This document shows, piece by piece, positions 24,910-35,373 of a stretch of DNA of 64,000 bases. Origin of the DNA: Acheta domesticus. Taxonomy: Eukaryota > Arthropoda > Insecta > Orthoptera > Gryllidae. Position 1 is the first letter of the stretch. Each line of letters opens with the position of its first letter. Location of the stretch: NCBI GenBank assembly GCA_031308135.1, contig JAHLJT010003656.1:57022156-57086155 (forward strand), written 5' to 3'. The notes under the pieces were generated by a model. The model saw only the letters and a program-made list of their open reading frames with translations, searched no databases and was not told the origin of the DNA. A program made the translations under genes and the position numbers.

Positions 24910-25975
24910 CTTAGGGTTGCCAACCGTTCTCTATTTGGGAGGACAATTCTCGACTGACATCATTTGTTCTCTTGTCTTCTTCTGCATTTTAAATGCCCAA
25001 TGTAAATTTTTAACATTTGTCTTTTTTTATTTTATCACTTGACAAACATCTACTACGTTTTATCGTTTACTGTACAATTTAGAATAGGAAATATGGAAAC
25101 ACTTTTTCTGACACACACATGACGCACGCATGATAGTGTCTGTGTCTAGCGACTAAAATAATAATGAGACGTTGAGACCATCTTCATCTGCATTTTGTGA
25201 ACGACCCTTTTTACTTGAATCGCAAATGGAAGGAATGAAAGAAATAAAGCTTATGTTAGTCTAAATAAAATATTTATAAGAAGAAATGTGTTGTAAAAGT
25301 TCAAGAAGATCAAAAAAGATTTTGGACAGTCATATTTATAAAATTAACAACTTTTATTTACGACAACGTAAATAAAAGTTATTAATTTTATAAATCTAAG
25401 TGGCAGCCTTGCAAAAGAATTTCAAGAAATGTGTTGATGCTTTTTTTATCGAGTGCCCCCTTTTACATGAACATTGTTGGCAGGTATACCCCGATCGCAA
25501 TGTCGATGTCCAATACACCGTATATGTACGATAACATGTCTTTGATTTTAACGTAGCTTTCAGTTAGTTTCAATATTTGGCCCTTTTTGGAACTCTATTG
25601 AACATAATTTCATTCATGATATAGTCCTAATAAATGGAAATTCGTGCTTTGGAAATTCTCAGATAAATCCCCTCCTCGCTTTGCGAGTCGGGAATTCACC
25701 GTCTATTTCCAAAGCACTCGTGGTATTACCTATGATAAGCTACGTTATTCGCATTCTGGAAGAAAAGAATAAAGTAACAAATTAGACACAGGGAGTGAAA
25801 GGTTAGGTTTTGTAATTTTTCTTGAAATACTGCATATAAATAATTCAGATTAAATCTCACAATAAACAAAATGGATTCTTATAATCTATTCGCCTTACAC
25901 TCCTTGAGTTTTTGTTTGTCGCCTATTTCTCTAATGTTATTTTATCTTTCTGTTGACGGAAAGAAACGTGAATTT
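24910..25975. other. AT-rich, no recognised gene
   Basis: It holds a 'GTTGCCAACCGT' repeat head at 24911 (shared with 30704) and a strong AT-rich palindrome at 25335-25397 (TTATAAAATTAACAACTTTT and its complement around ACGACAACGT). A short inverted pair (GTGCTTTGGAAAT / ATTTCCAAAGCAC) lies at 25646-25720. No exon was found between 20324 and 25982. Confidence 0.4.
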
Positions 25976-25981
25976 ACTCAC

Positions 25982-26092
25982 GAGCGTATTGACCACCTCT
26001 GCTCTGTACAGGATGCCGCCCATCTCGGTTACACGGTTCATGTTGTCCAACTCCATATCCCAGGGCGCTGAAGGGCTCTCATTTGACAGGGG
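25982..26092 (-). CDS. Ldh_2-like gene, exon G (C-terminal block)
   Basis: The acceptor GTGTGCAG|CCC and consensus donor CTC|GTGAGT enclose 37 codons in phase 0: PLSNESPSAPWDMELDN, MNRVTEMGGILYRAEV and V-N-T-L. The segment P-W-D-M-E-L-D-N-M-N-R-V-x-E-x-G-G-I-x-Y corresponds to the Ldh_2 C-terminal region around PGDPE..M..VDE.GGI.Y. A nearer AG (CCTTCAG|CGCCC) would break the phase with exon F2, so the more distant acceptor is preferred. Confidence 0.82.
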
Positions 26093-26094
26093 CT

Positions 26095-27135
26095 GCACAC
26101 GTCAAGCAGACTAGATCAGTAGCGATCAATTATCGTACATCCCTGTTTTATAAGTTCAAGGAGAAACAAGAAAACATTGAGAGATCCCAGCTGTATCATT
26201 AAATGTAAGTAGAGTATGGCTTCCATATATCGTTCCCTAGGATGTTTATTTTCTTACACACGAAGGAAATAACACATGAATCTGAGAAAATATGATTTAA
26301 AGCCTGAAACATTTGCCTCAAGTATCCGGGTATCCATTTATCGGAATTTGTTTCTAAAATCACGAAAAAATTTATATATTAAACCCCTTTCGTTACTGTA
26401 CCTACTTTATCGCATACGTACTACATACGCAAAGTAGTCCTCATGTAGAATTCGTGCATCCGGTGTCTGTCCGTCACTCACGGTTAGACCACTTCTCCTC
26501 CACCAATCGAGATAAACGAGATGGAATTCGGCGCATGCACGTCTTCTGATTGCTAACTGATAATTTGTTTACGGATCCATCCAGAAAATTCTAATATTTT
26601 TTTCAAAAATCGTGATTTTGCGCCTTTTAGCGCTGCTAGCTAGCTTAGCCCCCGCGAAGAACCTCGTCTTGCTTCGTAAGAAGAGAAAGTATTGTAATCG
26701 TGCGCCGGAAATCGCCGATTACGACTTATTGCCAGGCCCTGGTAACGAAGTGTATAAACCTTGTTCCTGTATCTAGTAAATTACTTCTTATATTACCATG
26801 TGTAATCAGAATCCATGTTTTGTTAAATACCGAAATATCGATTGACGGCAAAATGTCGGACACTCCTTCCGTCTTTGCTCAACGCTAGCGTCTAATCTGT
26901 TCAGATGATTTTCTTCAAGCTCGATATTCCCCGATCAATTTTAATGAACTCGAGGCTTTGCGAGTTTAAAACGGATATTTTGATTTTGGGGAAACTTAAC
27001 ATGAAAGCGTAACAACATTTCAAAATTTCCACAAAAACGGCTACAAAGTTTTGGATTTTACTTCGTTCTCGGATAGAAATGGACGTTTGGAGAAGAAGTT
27101 GTGTGGTAACGGGGGACACTAAGCGGGGAGGCTCA
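26095..27135. other. Intron G/F2, no recognised gene
   Basis: AT-rich, with a short family A-like fragment near 26685-26760 (GTAATCGTGCGCCGGAAA...CCCTGGTAACGAAG). Confidence 0.4.
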
Positions 27136-27136
27136 C

Positions 27137-27571
27137 CGACTGGCCGTGGCGGACGATGTACATGAGGTCGGAGGTGGAGGCGTGCACGTCGAAGGGCAGC
27201 TGCGAGACGTCGATGGCGAGGAAGGTGTAGGTGCGGCTCTCGCCCATGACGGCGGCGCGCTCCCTGCGCGGGTTGCGGCGCCGCGCGGCTCGCGAGCGCT
27301 GCTGCGCGCCGCCCGCCCCGCTCTCCGTGCCGCCCATCCCGGACGACGCCGCCGACCACTCGCGGCCCGGCCGGCTGCCCATGGGCCCCAGCCCCGGCCC
27401 CGGCCCCGGCCCGGGCCCGGGCCCCCCCATCAGCCCCAGCCCCGCCCCCGCGCTCGCCGCCATCCGCAGCGCCGCCGACAACCCCGGGGTGGCGCTCGCC
27501 GTCGACCACGCGCCGGGCGCCGCCCGCCCCATGCCCCGCTTCGCCCACGCGCGGCTCACCCCCGCCGCCGT
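27137..27571 (-). CDS. Ldh_2-like gene, exon F2 (Gly/Ala/Pro-rich insert plus conserved block)
   Basis: The acceptor GACTAG|ACG and donor TCG|GTGAGC give 145 codons in phase 0. The last 35 or so (RTYTFLAIDVSQLPFDVHA, STSDLMYIVRHGQS) match the Ldh_2 segment G.xFIAIDP..F......LM..LR. The preceding 110 residues are low complexity: G-A-W-S, an A/G/L/M-rich stretch, a (GP)n run of six and an Arg-rich patch. The normal family linker at this point is about 15 residues. The exon is very GC-rich against an AT-rich intron background. The acceptor lacks a good pyrimidine tract, so the 5' limit is the least certain part. Confidence 0.68.
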
Positions 27572-27581
27572 CTAGTCATTT

Positions 27582-27662
27582 TACCAAAACATCGATGTTT
27601 CGATACATCGCTAAGGGTTTTCGAGGTCGATGAAAACATCGACAATAAAATATCGATGTTTT
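27582..27662. repeat. AACATCGATGTT-type repeat beside exon F2
   Basis: It contains AAAACATCGATGTTTCGATA and a second AAATATCGATGTTTT. A related stretch with the same motif lies at 30138-30240 beside exon F1, so the two face each other across the F1-F2 intron. The motif resembles hAT-type MITE sequence, which I could not confirm. Confidence 0.5.
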
Positions 27663-27663
27663 A

Positions 27664-27905
27664 AATATAGACTATACTGCGATTTTTCCACCTCTGCCCT
27701 CAAGCCTCTATGGCCACGATGGAATATCACGCGGCATTTTGCGTCTTTCACCGTTGTGCCGCTAGAAGTCGCATGATCGCAAGCACTGCTTGATGCGGTC
27801 GCGATCATGCGATACCTGGCGGCACGACTGAGAACGTCACGAAATACCCTGACATATTTCATCCTGAAGACGGGCAGAGGCAAAGTTAGAAAAATAGCAG
27901 TATAA
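27664..27905. mobile_element. Fold-back MITE, copy 2
   Basis: It is bounded by TATACTGCGATTTTTC and the complement GAAAAATAGCAGTATA, with the shared palindromic core (GCGATCATGCGA...GCATGATCGC). Confidence 0.8.
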
Positions 27906-27999
27906 TAAACATGCTATTTTCCTATACGTTTTTAATATGGTGAAACTCGTGCCAGTTTGGAAAACAATGGTTGTTCACATATCACATGTTACTGTGGGA

Positions 28000-28850
28000 C
28001 TTCCCTGGATTCAGTGGAGTGAGTCTGGTTCCGGTTCACGACCCCTCACGTTAAAACGTCTGAGGGCCATTTCTAACACCACTGTCGATTCAGGCAGTGA
28101 CACGTCTAGAGATAATACGAGAAACTTCCAAACATCCTTAGATTGCATAAGCGAAATGAGCAGTGATATATAGAGGATGACGCAAAACATCGATATTGCT
28201 GTGGATTGCTCAACGCCATGCGATTTTATAAAAAACTTGAAAAACCCTGCAGACTTTGTCCTTCCCTTCATCTCCCTCTTTCCCCTCCCATCTTTCCCCT
28301 TCCCTCTCACTGTCTCTCCCTCCCTCTCCCTGTCTCTGTCTTTCTCTGGCGCTCTCTGTCCTCGTTCACATTTAATTGCAGATTCTGCACATCTCTGAGC
28401 AGGTGAGGTAATATCGGGAAGCGCCGGACCAACAAAAATGTAATAGAATGTTTAAGAAGGTTTCATCCTGTAGATTACGGTGTGAGAAACGTTTCTTTGA
28501 GGCGCGTGGTCTCAAAATTTTAGTTTTTAAGGCCACAGAACGTATCGTTTAGGCGTTATTTAACCATATAGATTCACACTTCTGCCGCGTGTGTTGCGGG
28601 TTGCATTTGGAGTAAACATTTAGCTTTGTTCTACAGTGCCATGTCACAGAATAGATACTATAGTATCTATTCTGACTATTCTACTGTAGTATCTATACTA
28701 TAGTATCTATTCTGTGGCCATGTAGTGGAGTTACAACATATTTAACAGCACATAAACCTTCTCGATGAAAAAAACATGAAGTGCCAACTTTAATGGAGAT
28801 CGGTCTCATGAAATGGCTTCAGAGTTTAGCTCTTATATTCACCAACATCC
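28000..28850. other. Intronic, no recognised gene
   Basis: A C/T-rich tract lies at 28255-28345 (CTCCCTCTCCCTGTCTC phrases). A perfect palindrome AGAATAGATACTATAGTATC... lies at 28649-28674, with a second partial copy to 28725. Confidence 0.5.
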
Positions 28851-28859
28851 TCTTATATA

Positions 28860-28861
<2 letters not shown>

Positions 28862-28914
<53 letters not shown>
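28862..28914. repeat. (AT)n microsatellite
   Basis: Uninterrupted alternating A and T immediately before the 550-base tandem duplication. Confidence 0.95.
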
Positions 28915-28916
<2 letters not shown>

Positions 28917-30010
28917 TTCAAAGGCTTAGTGAACAAAAAAGTTAGTTTTCGATGCAAGAACCATATCGGCACCAACTAAACTGTTTTTTACATGGGTTTA
29001 GGGGTGCCACAAACCCCATAAACACCCCATTTTTCTGCCTTTTTCGCTACTTTTTTTGAAAATAACAAATAAATATTATTTAATGTGATTTTTATCAACG
29101 GAGTTTTGGCTGAGGTGGTGCCCACGTTATCCCGCAACAATTTAATGATCATCAACCAATACCTATTTGACCGAAACAGTGTGCCACATTTGCTCGAATA
29201 CGGCCAATTTTACGTTAAAACCATAGAAATAACAACTTTTCAATTGACCATAGCTCCGTAAATTTTTATCCAAAATACTTTTAATTTACGTAAGATTAGA
29301 GATCGAAATCTCTACTTTAAGAACTTTGCTTCGCACAATTTAACTATTTCACTATCGGCTACATCGGCTAAAATTGCGCCGCGCGCCATCACTATTTACG
29401 ACCCACGTTTCTTCCGCACTGCTCTGTATGATTTCTTTATTCACTATTAGGCTGTATTGAAAATATTTGTAGAGTCTTAGCGAAAAACAGTTATTTTTTT
29501 ATGCAAGAATAACATTGGCACCAACAAAACCGTTTTTAAAACGAGTTCAGGGGTGCCACAAACCCCATAAATACTGCATTTTTTCGGCATTTTCGCTACT
29601 TTTTAGAAAATAACGAATCAGTATTTAATGGTATTTTATGAACGTTTTTTTTTGGTTGAGGTGGTGCCCACGTTATTACACACAAATTTATGATTTTCAA
29701 ACATTACTTATTTGACTCAAGCAGTGGGCCACATTAGTCCGAATATGGTGAATTTTGAGTTAAAACTATATAAAATACACTTTTGAATAAAAATTTACAG
29801 AGCTATGGCCAATTGAAATTACTTTTAATTTAGAGAAGATTAAAACTTTAAATCTCTACTTTAAGAACTTTGCTTCGCACAATTGAACTATTTCATTGCA
29901 ATTGGCTAAAATTGAGCCGAGCGCCATCGTTGATAGCAAGCCTCATTTGAACCGCACTTCTGTGACTGATTTCTTTATTCACTATGAGGCTGTATTGAAC
30001 TTATTTGCAG
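28917..30010. repeat. Tandem duplication, two units of about 550 bases
   Basis: Unit 1 (28917-29465) and unit 2 (29466-30010) share GGGGTGCCACAAACCCCATAAA, GAGGTGGTGCCCACGTTAT, CTCTACTTTAAGAACTTTGC and TTTCTTTATTCACTATNAGGC in the same order. A block of about 35 bases is inverted between them (29241-29275 against 29781-29815). No coding potential. Confidence 0.85.
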
Positions 30011-30137
30011 AGGTAGCAAACGGGTTCGGTAGTTACTAGGCTTTAAAATACACTATACGGCGTTTGAAAGACCATGAGTAATTCTTTTCTTCTTCGTTCC
30101 GGTGCGTGCAACTGTGTCCATGTAGTCACCGTCGCTG

Positions 30138-30245
30138 GTAAAAAACATAGATGTTTTTACTACATAATATCGATATGAAGAAAACATCGATGTTAATGTA
30201 TCGATGTTTCTGGTGGAAAACACGGATGTTTGTTGCCATCCCTAC
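30138..30245. repeat. AACATCGATGTT-type repeat beside exon F1
   Basis: It contains AAAACATCGATGTTAATGTA and ATCGATGTTTCTGG and ends GTTGCCATCCCTAC, directly abutting the exon F1 donor. The partner is at 27582-27662. Confidence 0.5.
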
Positions 30246-30481
30246 CCCCGCCTGCGCCACCGTCCCCGGCCGCGACCACGCGCCCGTGTCGGCGGGCGAC
30301 CACGCGCCCGTGCCTTGGCCGGACCACGCGCCCGTGGCGGCGCCCGACCACGCGGGGCCCGCCTTCATGCCCGGCGACCCCGACAGCGCCGTGGCGTCGG
30401 ACCACATCCCGGGCGGCAGCCCCGCCATGGCCTCCCAGTCCGGCGGCGCCGCTTGCGATGCCTTTTCCGCTGAGGTTCCAT
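30246..30481 (-). CDS. Ldh_2-like gene, exon F1 (G-A-W-S repeat insert)
   Basis: The acceptor CCTCAG|AT (30482-30483; an alternative CCTCAG|CG at 30469 has the same phase) and donor GGGG|GTAGGG give 78 codons plus two bases, matching the phase-1 end of exon E and phase-0 start of F2. The protein part includes KASQAAPPDWEAMAGLPPG, then A-W-S units: GPAWSGAATGAWSGQGTG and AWSPADTGAWSRPGT. They come from a minisatellite of about 24-27 bases whose plus-strand core is GACCACGCGCCCGTG. Nothing like it belongs to standard Ldh_2 proteins. It could be a cryptic exon or intronic minisatellite with a fortuitous frame. Confidence 0.5.
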
Positions 30482-30499
30482 CTGAGGACGCGAACATCA

Positions 30500-31565
30500 C
30501 CATTCAGTTCTCACCTCTGTATGCGAGCACTGCTACTTCATTGAGACATTTGGTCATATTGACTAATGATGAAATGTGATTTTGATTAGGTCCAAATTTT
30601 ACAAATAATTGTGTAATTATAATTTGAATGTGCATTCTTGAATCATATTGTTCTGACCACCTGCAAATATCCATAACACCGGCCGTTTGAAGTTCAGACC
30701 TAGAGTTGCCAACCGTCCCGATTTTGTCGGGACAGTCGCGATTTTTTGAATTTGTTCCGCGTCCCGGCAGTAACCTAGTCGGGACGGCAATTGTTCCGAT
30801 ATTTTAGACTTTTCATTTAAAACTTAATTTTGTTTATAAAATTGATTTTTATAATACTTTTAAGTTTTTTGTATTCCAGAGGCAAAGAAAATGCCTAAAA
30901 TTGCATTATTTTGCCGTTATTTTTTCAAAATTTACCCCCGACCTCACCCCGCTTTTCAGGTGGTATAGGATCTTAGTTCTGATTTCATCTAGACAAAAGT
31001 TGGTTACCCTGCTCAGACCACATTTAGAAGAGTAAGAAAAGAGAACTATAAGTGCTGTTAAACTTCTGTCTGTATCTGGATTCTTACCTGAAAGGCAAGA
31101 TAGGTGAAAGGCAGAGGACTGACAAAGGAATGACGACTATCGAGACGTTCAAGCAAATATTCAATTAGGTTCAGATCGGAAGATCCAGGGGGCTAGAATT
31201 AGTTCATCATTGATTAATTCGTGTTTCCGGGCGCGGCAACTACCTAGTTTTTAGTTCCGTATGTGTTGTGTATGGTGAATTCCTGGAGGTGGAAGTGTTC
31301 CTCTGCCGCTAGAGCTTGAGATCCATCGCCTTGCTTCACGTCGGCTTGCTGGTTTTGCTCTAAAATAATACCCCCCTCCTGCGAGACACCGCTCCATCCA
31401 AGACTAGAGTCCCTAGATACGAGAGTAGCGCATTCCATTGTTCCACCGACCCCGTCAGGAAAATTGGAACTGTGTTGTATTCTGTGAGTTGAGAACTACG
31501 AATCTATCCAAAATCAATATTAATATTCTTCAAAATCTCTATAACTTCAGCAATTGTAACAATTT
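30500..31565. other. Intronic, no recognised gene
   Basis: A repeat head AGAGTTGCCAACCGTCCCGATT at about 30702, with two GTCGGGAC(A/G) phrases, resembles 24911. No exon was recognised. Confidence 0.4.
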
Positions 31566-31569
31566 TCCT

Positions 31570-31745
31570 TCAGCTTCTTTAATGCTGCCTGGCGGGGCTA
31601 TCGGGTGAGAGGATATTAAATGGCGGTGGTTGCGCTACCCTGTGCATCTAGGAACTCTATCCAAGACAAGCTCTAAGCGCCCGACTGATTTCTCGTCATG
31701 CACGGTACTGCATGGTGAGAGGAGAGGAGGAGGCAATGACGACGA
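31570..31745 (-). mobile_element. SINE family B, 3' fragment
   Basis: It matches the tail region only: GACAAGCTCTAAGCGCCCGA and TCTCGTCATGCACGGTA, equivalent to 20605-20640. Confidence 0.5.
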
Positions 31746-32132
31746 GCTGGCGGCAGAAAAGACGACACTGATCGTCACATATTCATTTAGTTGTTCCCAC
31801 TTTCGATTGAAGCGATATTCCTTTAACATGCTGCATAATGGGTGTTGGTTAGAATTTATCGCTGCTTGTGGCAACAAACACGCGTCTTCCAATCATCCCA
31901 CCTCCAATCATTGGATTCGTGTCACTGGACCATTGTATCAACATCCACATCCTTGGATAGCGAAGTTTTACGCTCTCACGCGACGGAGAGGTTTTAACGG
32001 AGTGGGGTAAAGTCAACCTTCGTCCAAAATCGTCCAAAAGGGATGTTCACGTTAAGCTTAGCCGCTGTGGAACGAAAAAAATAAATCTGTATTCATAAAT
32101 TTCCTTTGTGTTCTCATAGCTTGTGCCGCATA

Positions 32133-32454
32133 GAACGTGCTCCAAGAAAGTCTCTTCGCACCGAGCCGCGTCACGGCCTTAATAGGAAATATAAATTGGA
32201 TTTATGTTGGTAACAACCAGATCATTTGGAAACAAGTGATGGGATCAACACTTCCTTAATGTACCCACTGCCAAAATATTAATATACCAAAATAAATTGA
32301 CGTAAATCTGTATCATCTAATATTATGATTGTAGTGAGGACTCAATTTACATTTTCTTTTGTTACAAGCTGCAACTCATGTTACCAACATAATTTCTGTT
32401 GCTAGCACTCTCACCAGCAAGGTGCCACTGCGGAGAGACTTTCCTAGCGCACTA
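32133..32454. mobile_element. Possible MITE with imperfect inverted ends
   Basis: Left GTGCTCCAAGAAAGTCTCTTCGCA and right (reversed) GTGCGCTAGGAAAGTCTCTCCGCA pair over about 24 bases with four mismatches. Inside, AATTGGATTTATGTTGGTAACA and the reversed TGTTACCAACATAATTTC also pair. Related pieces occur at 48640-48690, 49890-49940 and 53225-53300, now separated by other insertions. Confidence 0.5.
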
Positions 32455-33299
32455 TACGTTTTTCTCCCGACGGAAGAGGTACATATCTGACGGTACTTAG
32501 CGTGTACTTTTATGCGGGTTGAGGGGTGAGGCTGCCTTTGCGGGGTGGAAAAAAATTCTTGACGTGAACTCGGGCTCCCCAGAATGACTTTTGGCTTAAG
32601 AAAAGATTTTTACATATTTAACAATCACTCCAACTTTTTTACATTATTTGTCACATTTTTGTGTGGAGAATGGATATCCCAGAGATTAGCTTCGGGTTGA
32701 TCAAAGTGATGAGCAAAACAAACAAACAAATCAGCTAAATTCTGCCGATTGGGCAGAATTCCGCAAAATGGATTTAATTTTCCACGAGATGAGGCATTTC
32801 CTCTTCCCATCTAGCGGAATTCTGCCCAATATGGCCTCTCTGGAGCATAAGGTAAAGACGTTCAAAGTGCCTGACTCCAAGGTCACGAGCTGGAAGGAGA
32901 GGGGGACATTGTCAACCCAATGGGAGCTCCAGTGCTAAACATTTAAGTCGTAACGAAGCTCCGAGTGTCACCTTCTCTGTTCAGCTCGTGACCTAGAAGT
33001 GCCACTGCAGTTTAATCGGAGTATTGTGAGAAGCGGAGTATAGTTTTTATTTTGTTTTTGTAACATTCTTAGTATGAAAATCGATTCAGAGAGATAAGAC
33101 TGAGACAAATGGAAGACTGACGAAAGAGTTCGAGGCAAAGAAAAAAATTCATTGTAAAATTATGTAATTAGTTGTCATTTCATTTTTTGTAAGTTTGTGT
33201 AATTTCTTTCTTTTTAATTTAACTTTGTGAAAGCGAGAAAGCCAACTTTTTACCGTGCTGAAGCAGGAGGCCTTTGCCCTTTCAAAGAATTTGCAGGCT

Positions 33300-33327
33300 C
33301 AATAAAATAAATAAATAAATAAATAGT
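33300..33327. repeat. (AATA)n microsatellite at the exon E boundary
   Basis: Seven AATA units sit only about 12 bases from the proposed end of exon E. Confidence 0.9.
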
Positions 33328-33338
33328 GAGAGGCGGAC

Positions 33339-33573
33339 CGTGTGGGACGCCGGCGAGCAGGCCGGTGAGGCACTGCGCGAGCAGCAGCAGGCCGTAGCCC
33401 GCGTGCCCGTCCGTGGCCTCGTACCCGCCCAGCGGCAGCAGCGCGCCGCCCGCTAGAGCCGCGCCGGCATTGGTGGTGGGCCGCCCGTCGGCCGACAGCG
33501 CCCACCCCAGCGGCAGCTTGTAGCCGCCTTCGTGGAAACGCACCACCTGCTCGCCCCACGACACACCGTTTCC
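33339..33573 (-). CDS. Ldh_2-like gene, exon E (core block)
   Basis: This is the most diagnostic exon. After the acceptor CAAACAG|GGA it encodes 78 codons plus one base: LPLGWALSADGRPTT, GGALLPLGGYE and HAGYGLLLLAQCLTGLLAG. These match the Ldh_2 signature iPeGWAlDxdGxpTTDP, gaLLPLGG and KGYGLxxxVExLxGxLSG in order. The lysine of K-G-Y-G is alanine here. The proposed donor CACG|GTCCGC at 33338 keeps the phase with exon F1 but is a poor donor. The downstream intron edge is an AATA microsatellite, so the junction may have been remodelled. Confidence 0.88.
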
Positions 33574-33629
33574 CTGTTTGACTTTGTCGTGAAGGTACGT
33601 ATTAAAGAGAAAGTTATATAATAAGGTAA

Positions 33630-33985
33630 AGGTATCCCTGTGCAATTGCCGATGTGGCCCACAGGGGAGGTGAAAGTAGGGCTCCACCTATTCGTCGCCG
33701 TCGGTACGAAGAGGAGGTTGTGGGGTGATCCCAACGCTCCGGCCACTTAACTCCCGGGAAAGATCCTGGTACTCACTTGGAAAGGACGCTGAGTCGACCT
33801 CAGAGCCGCTGAGAATGGAAACCACCGGGTAAAAGTCCCACCCTAAGCCGGGTTTAGAACCTGGGTCCTTCAGGTCGGGAAGGCCTGAGACCTTCAGGTC
33901 GGGAAGGCCTACGCCGGGATTCGAAACTGGGTCATTAAGGTTGGGAAGACCTTAGTGTACCACTGAGCCACCACGGCTCCGAAAG
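33630..33985 (-). mobile_element. SINE family D, tRNA-derived
   Basis: Reversed, it begins GAGCCGTGGTGGCTCAGTGG (box A) followed by a GTTTCGAATCCCGGCG box B. It carries a local duplication of CCTTCAGGTCGGGAAGGCCT at 33868-33910. The body differs from families B and C. Confidence 0.7.
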
Positions 33986-34034
33986 TTATATAATGGGACA
34001 AAAACCAGTGATTTTTCGGTAGAAAAACTCATAC

Positions 34035-34125
34035 TGTGGGGCCTTGATGCGGTGGTGTAACGTTAGCTTATCGGACTGATATATCCAAATTGGGGGGGGG
34101 GTTCAAATCCGACAGAAGACACTCA
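34035..34125 (+). repeat. tRNA-like SINE head fragment
   Basis: GCGGTGGTGTAACGTTAGC resembles box A and GGTTCAAATCCGACAG resembles box B. A run of nine Gs lies between them and there is no full cloverleaf, so it is taken as a SINE relic, not a tRNA gene. Confidence 0.4.
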
Positions 34126-34450
34126 TTGTTTAGAGCGAAAAAATCCTTCGCACGTCTTTCTTCGGAGGGGAAGTAAAGCTAGTTGTCCCATGTTGTAGAT
34201 TTGCTGTCCCATTTGCATGTATAAAAGATCCTCAAGCCTAAACGACACCTCTGAGCAAAATTCAAAACGCACGTTTCATCGCGCAAATAGTACATCCTAT
34301 CTCTGCCAGACGGTGAAAGGAATTTGCGTGGTCAGGCGGAAGAGCAGGTCTCATGGCCTTGGCCTCGACAGGGAAAATAAGGCATCATATATTACAAGTT
34401 GGTCCATCATTCATAAGACAGAAATCATTTAATCAGCTTTATATACAAAT

Positions 34451-34500
34451 TTTTTTCACAACGTTTCGGAAACATATGGTTTCCATCATCAGGTGAGAAA
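34451..34500 (-). ncRNA. Hammerhead-like core, left arm of the PLE
   Basis: This is the inverted copy of the motif at 35374-35424: CTGATGA, T, GGAAAC, CATAT, GTTTCC, GAAAC. Confidence 0.45.
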
Positions 34501-34719
34501 TAATTATAATATATTAAAAATCAATTGAAAAGTGCCAAACAGAAGAATTACAAGAAAATTAAAATTAATATATACACGAGTCAACAGAATGCACCTTGTT
34601 AAAATCTTTAGAAAATTTAAAGACATATTACAAACAGTATGAAAGAAATTGGAAAAAAACAGACAGAAATTTTAAAAAAATAATAAGTGAAATATCTTAA
34701 TGTTTAGAAAACAATTCTC

Positions 34720-35178
34720 ATTCCTCAAATAAATAATTATTTCAAAAATGAACTTTTAAATAAATTTAAATTAAAACTGGTAAATAGAATAGTAAATCAA
34801 TGCAATATAGTACAAAATGTGAAAGATTTTAGAGCAAAATTAGATATAAATAATGTAGTATATCAAATCAATTGTAATGATTGTAATAAATCTTATATTG
34901 GACAAACTAAAAGAAAATTGAGTACCAGATTATTAGAACATAAAAGGAATATAAAAGATTTAGCATGTAAACAAAATTCATTAACGCAACACAGAATTGA
35001 AACATCACATCATGATTTTAATGATATAAAAATTTTAGCTCGTGAAAATTTGTCTTATCCTAGATTAATATTAGAAACATTATTCATCAAAACTTCTCCG
35101 AGCTTAAATACACAGGTAGAATCAAATCAATTCACAAAAGTATATGATGGTTTATTGAACTTGTTTTCTAAACATTAA
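34720..35178 (+). pseudogene. Penelope-like element, GIY-YIG endonuclease end of ORF
   Basis: The open frame (34819-35178, with probable N-terminal continuation LLNKFKLKLVNRIVNQCN from about 34752) encodes VVYQINCNDCNKSYIGQTKR then L-S-T-R-L-L-E-H, the GIY-YIG motif with its C-x2-C insert and conserved R...E-H. It ends with LARENLSYPRLILETLFIKT. Reverse transcriptase is missing, so the copy is 5'-truncated and cannot move by itself. Confidence 0.85.
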
Positions 35179-35373
35179 GATATTTCACTTATTATTTTTT
35201 TAAATTTTCTGTCTGTTTTTTCCAATTTCTTTCATACTGTTTGTAATATGTCTTTAAATTTTCTAAAGATTTTAACAAGGTGCATTCTGTGGACTCGTGT
35301 ATATATTAATTTTAATTTTCTTGTAATTCTTCTGTTTGGCACTTTTCAATTGTTTTTTAATATATTATAATTA

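Noticed and set aside
30193..30579. Alternative plus-strand genes over exon F1
   Set aside because: They are Pro/Arg/Ala-rich frames of the minisatellite and lack phase-matched neighbours, unlike the minus frame.
31244..32010. Open frames of 64-126 codons as genes
   Set aside because: They overlap a SINE fragment and have no domain.
33250..33687. Whole 145-codon minus frame as one protein
   Set aside because: The 5' part runs into a SINE and the 3' part into AATA repeats; only 33339-33573 matches Ldh_2.
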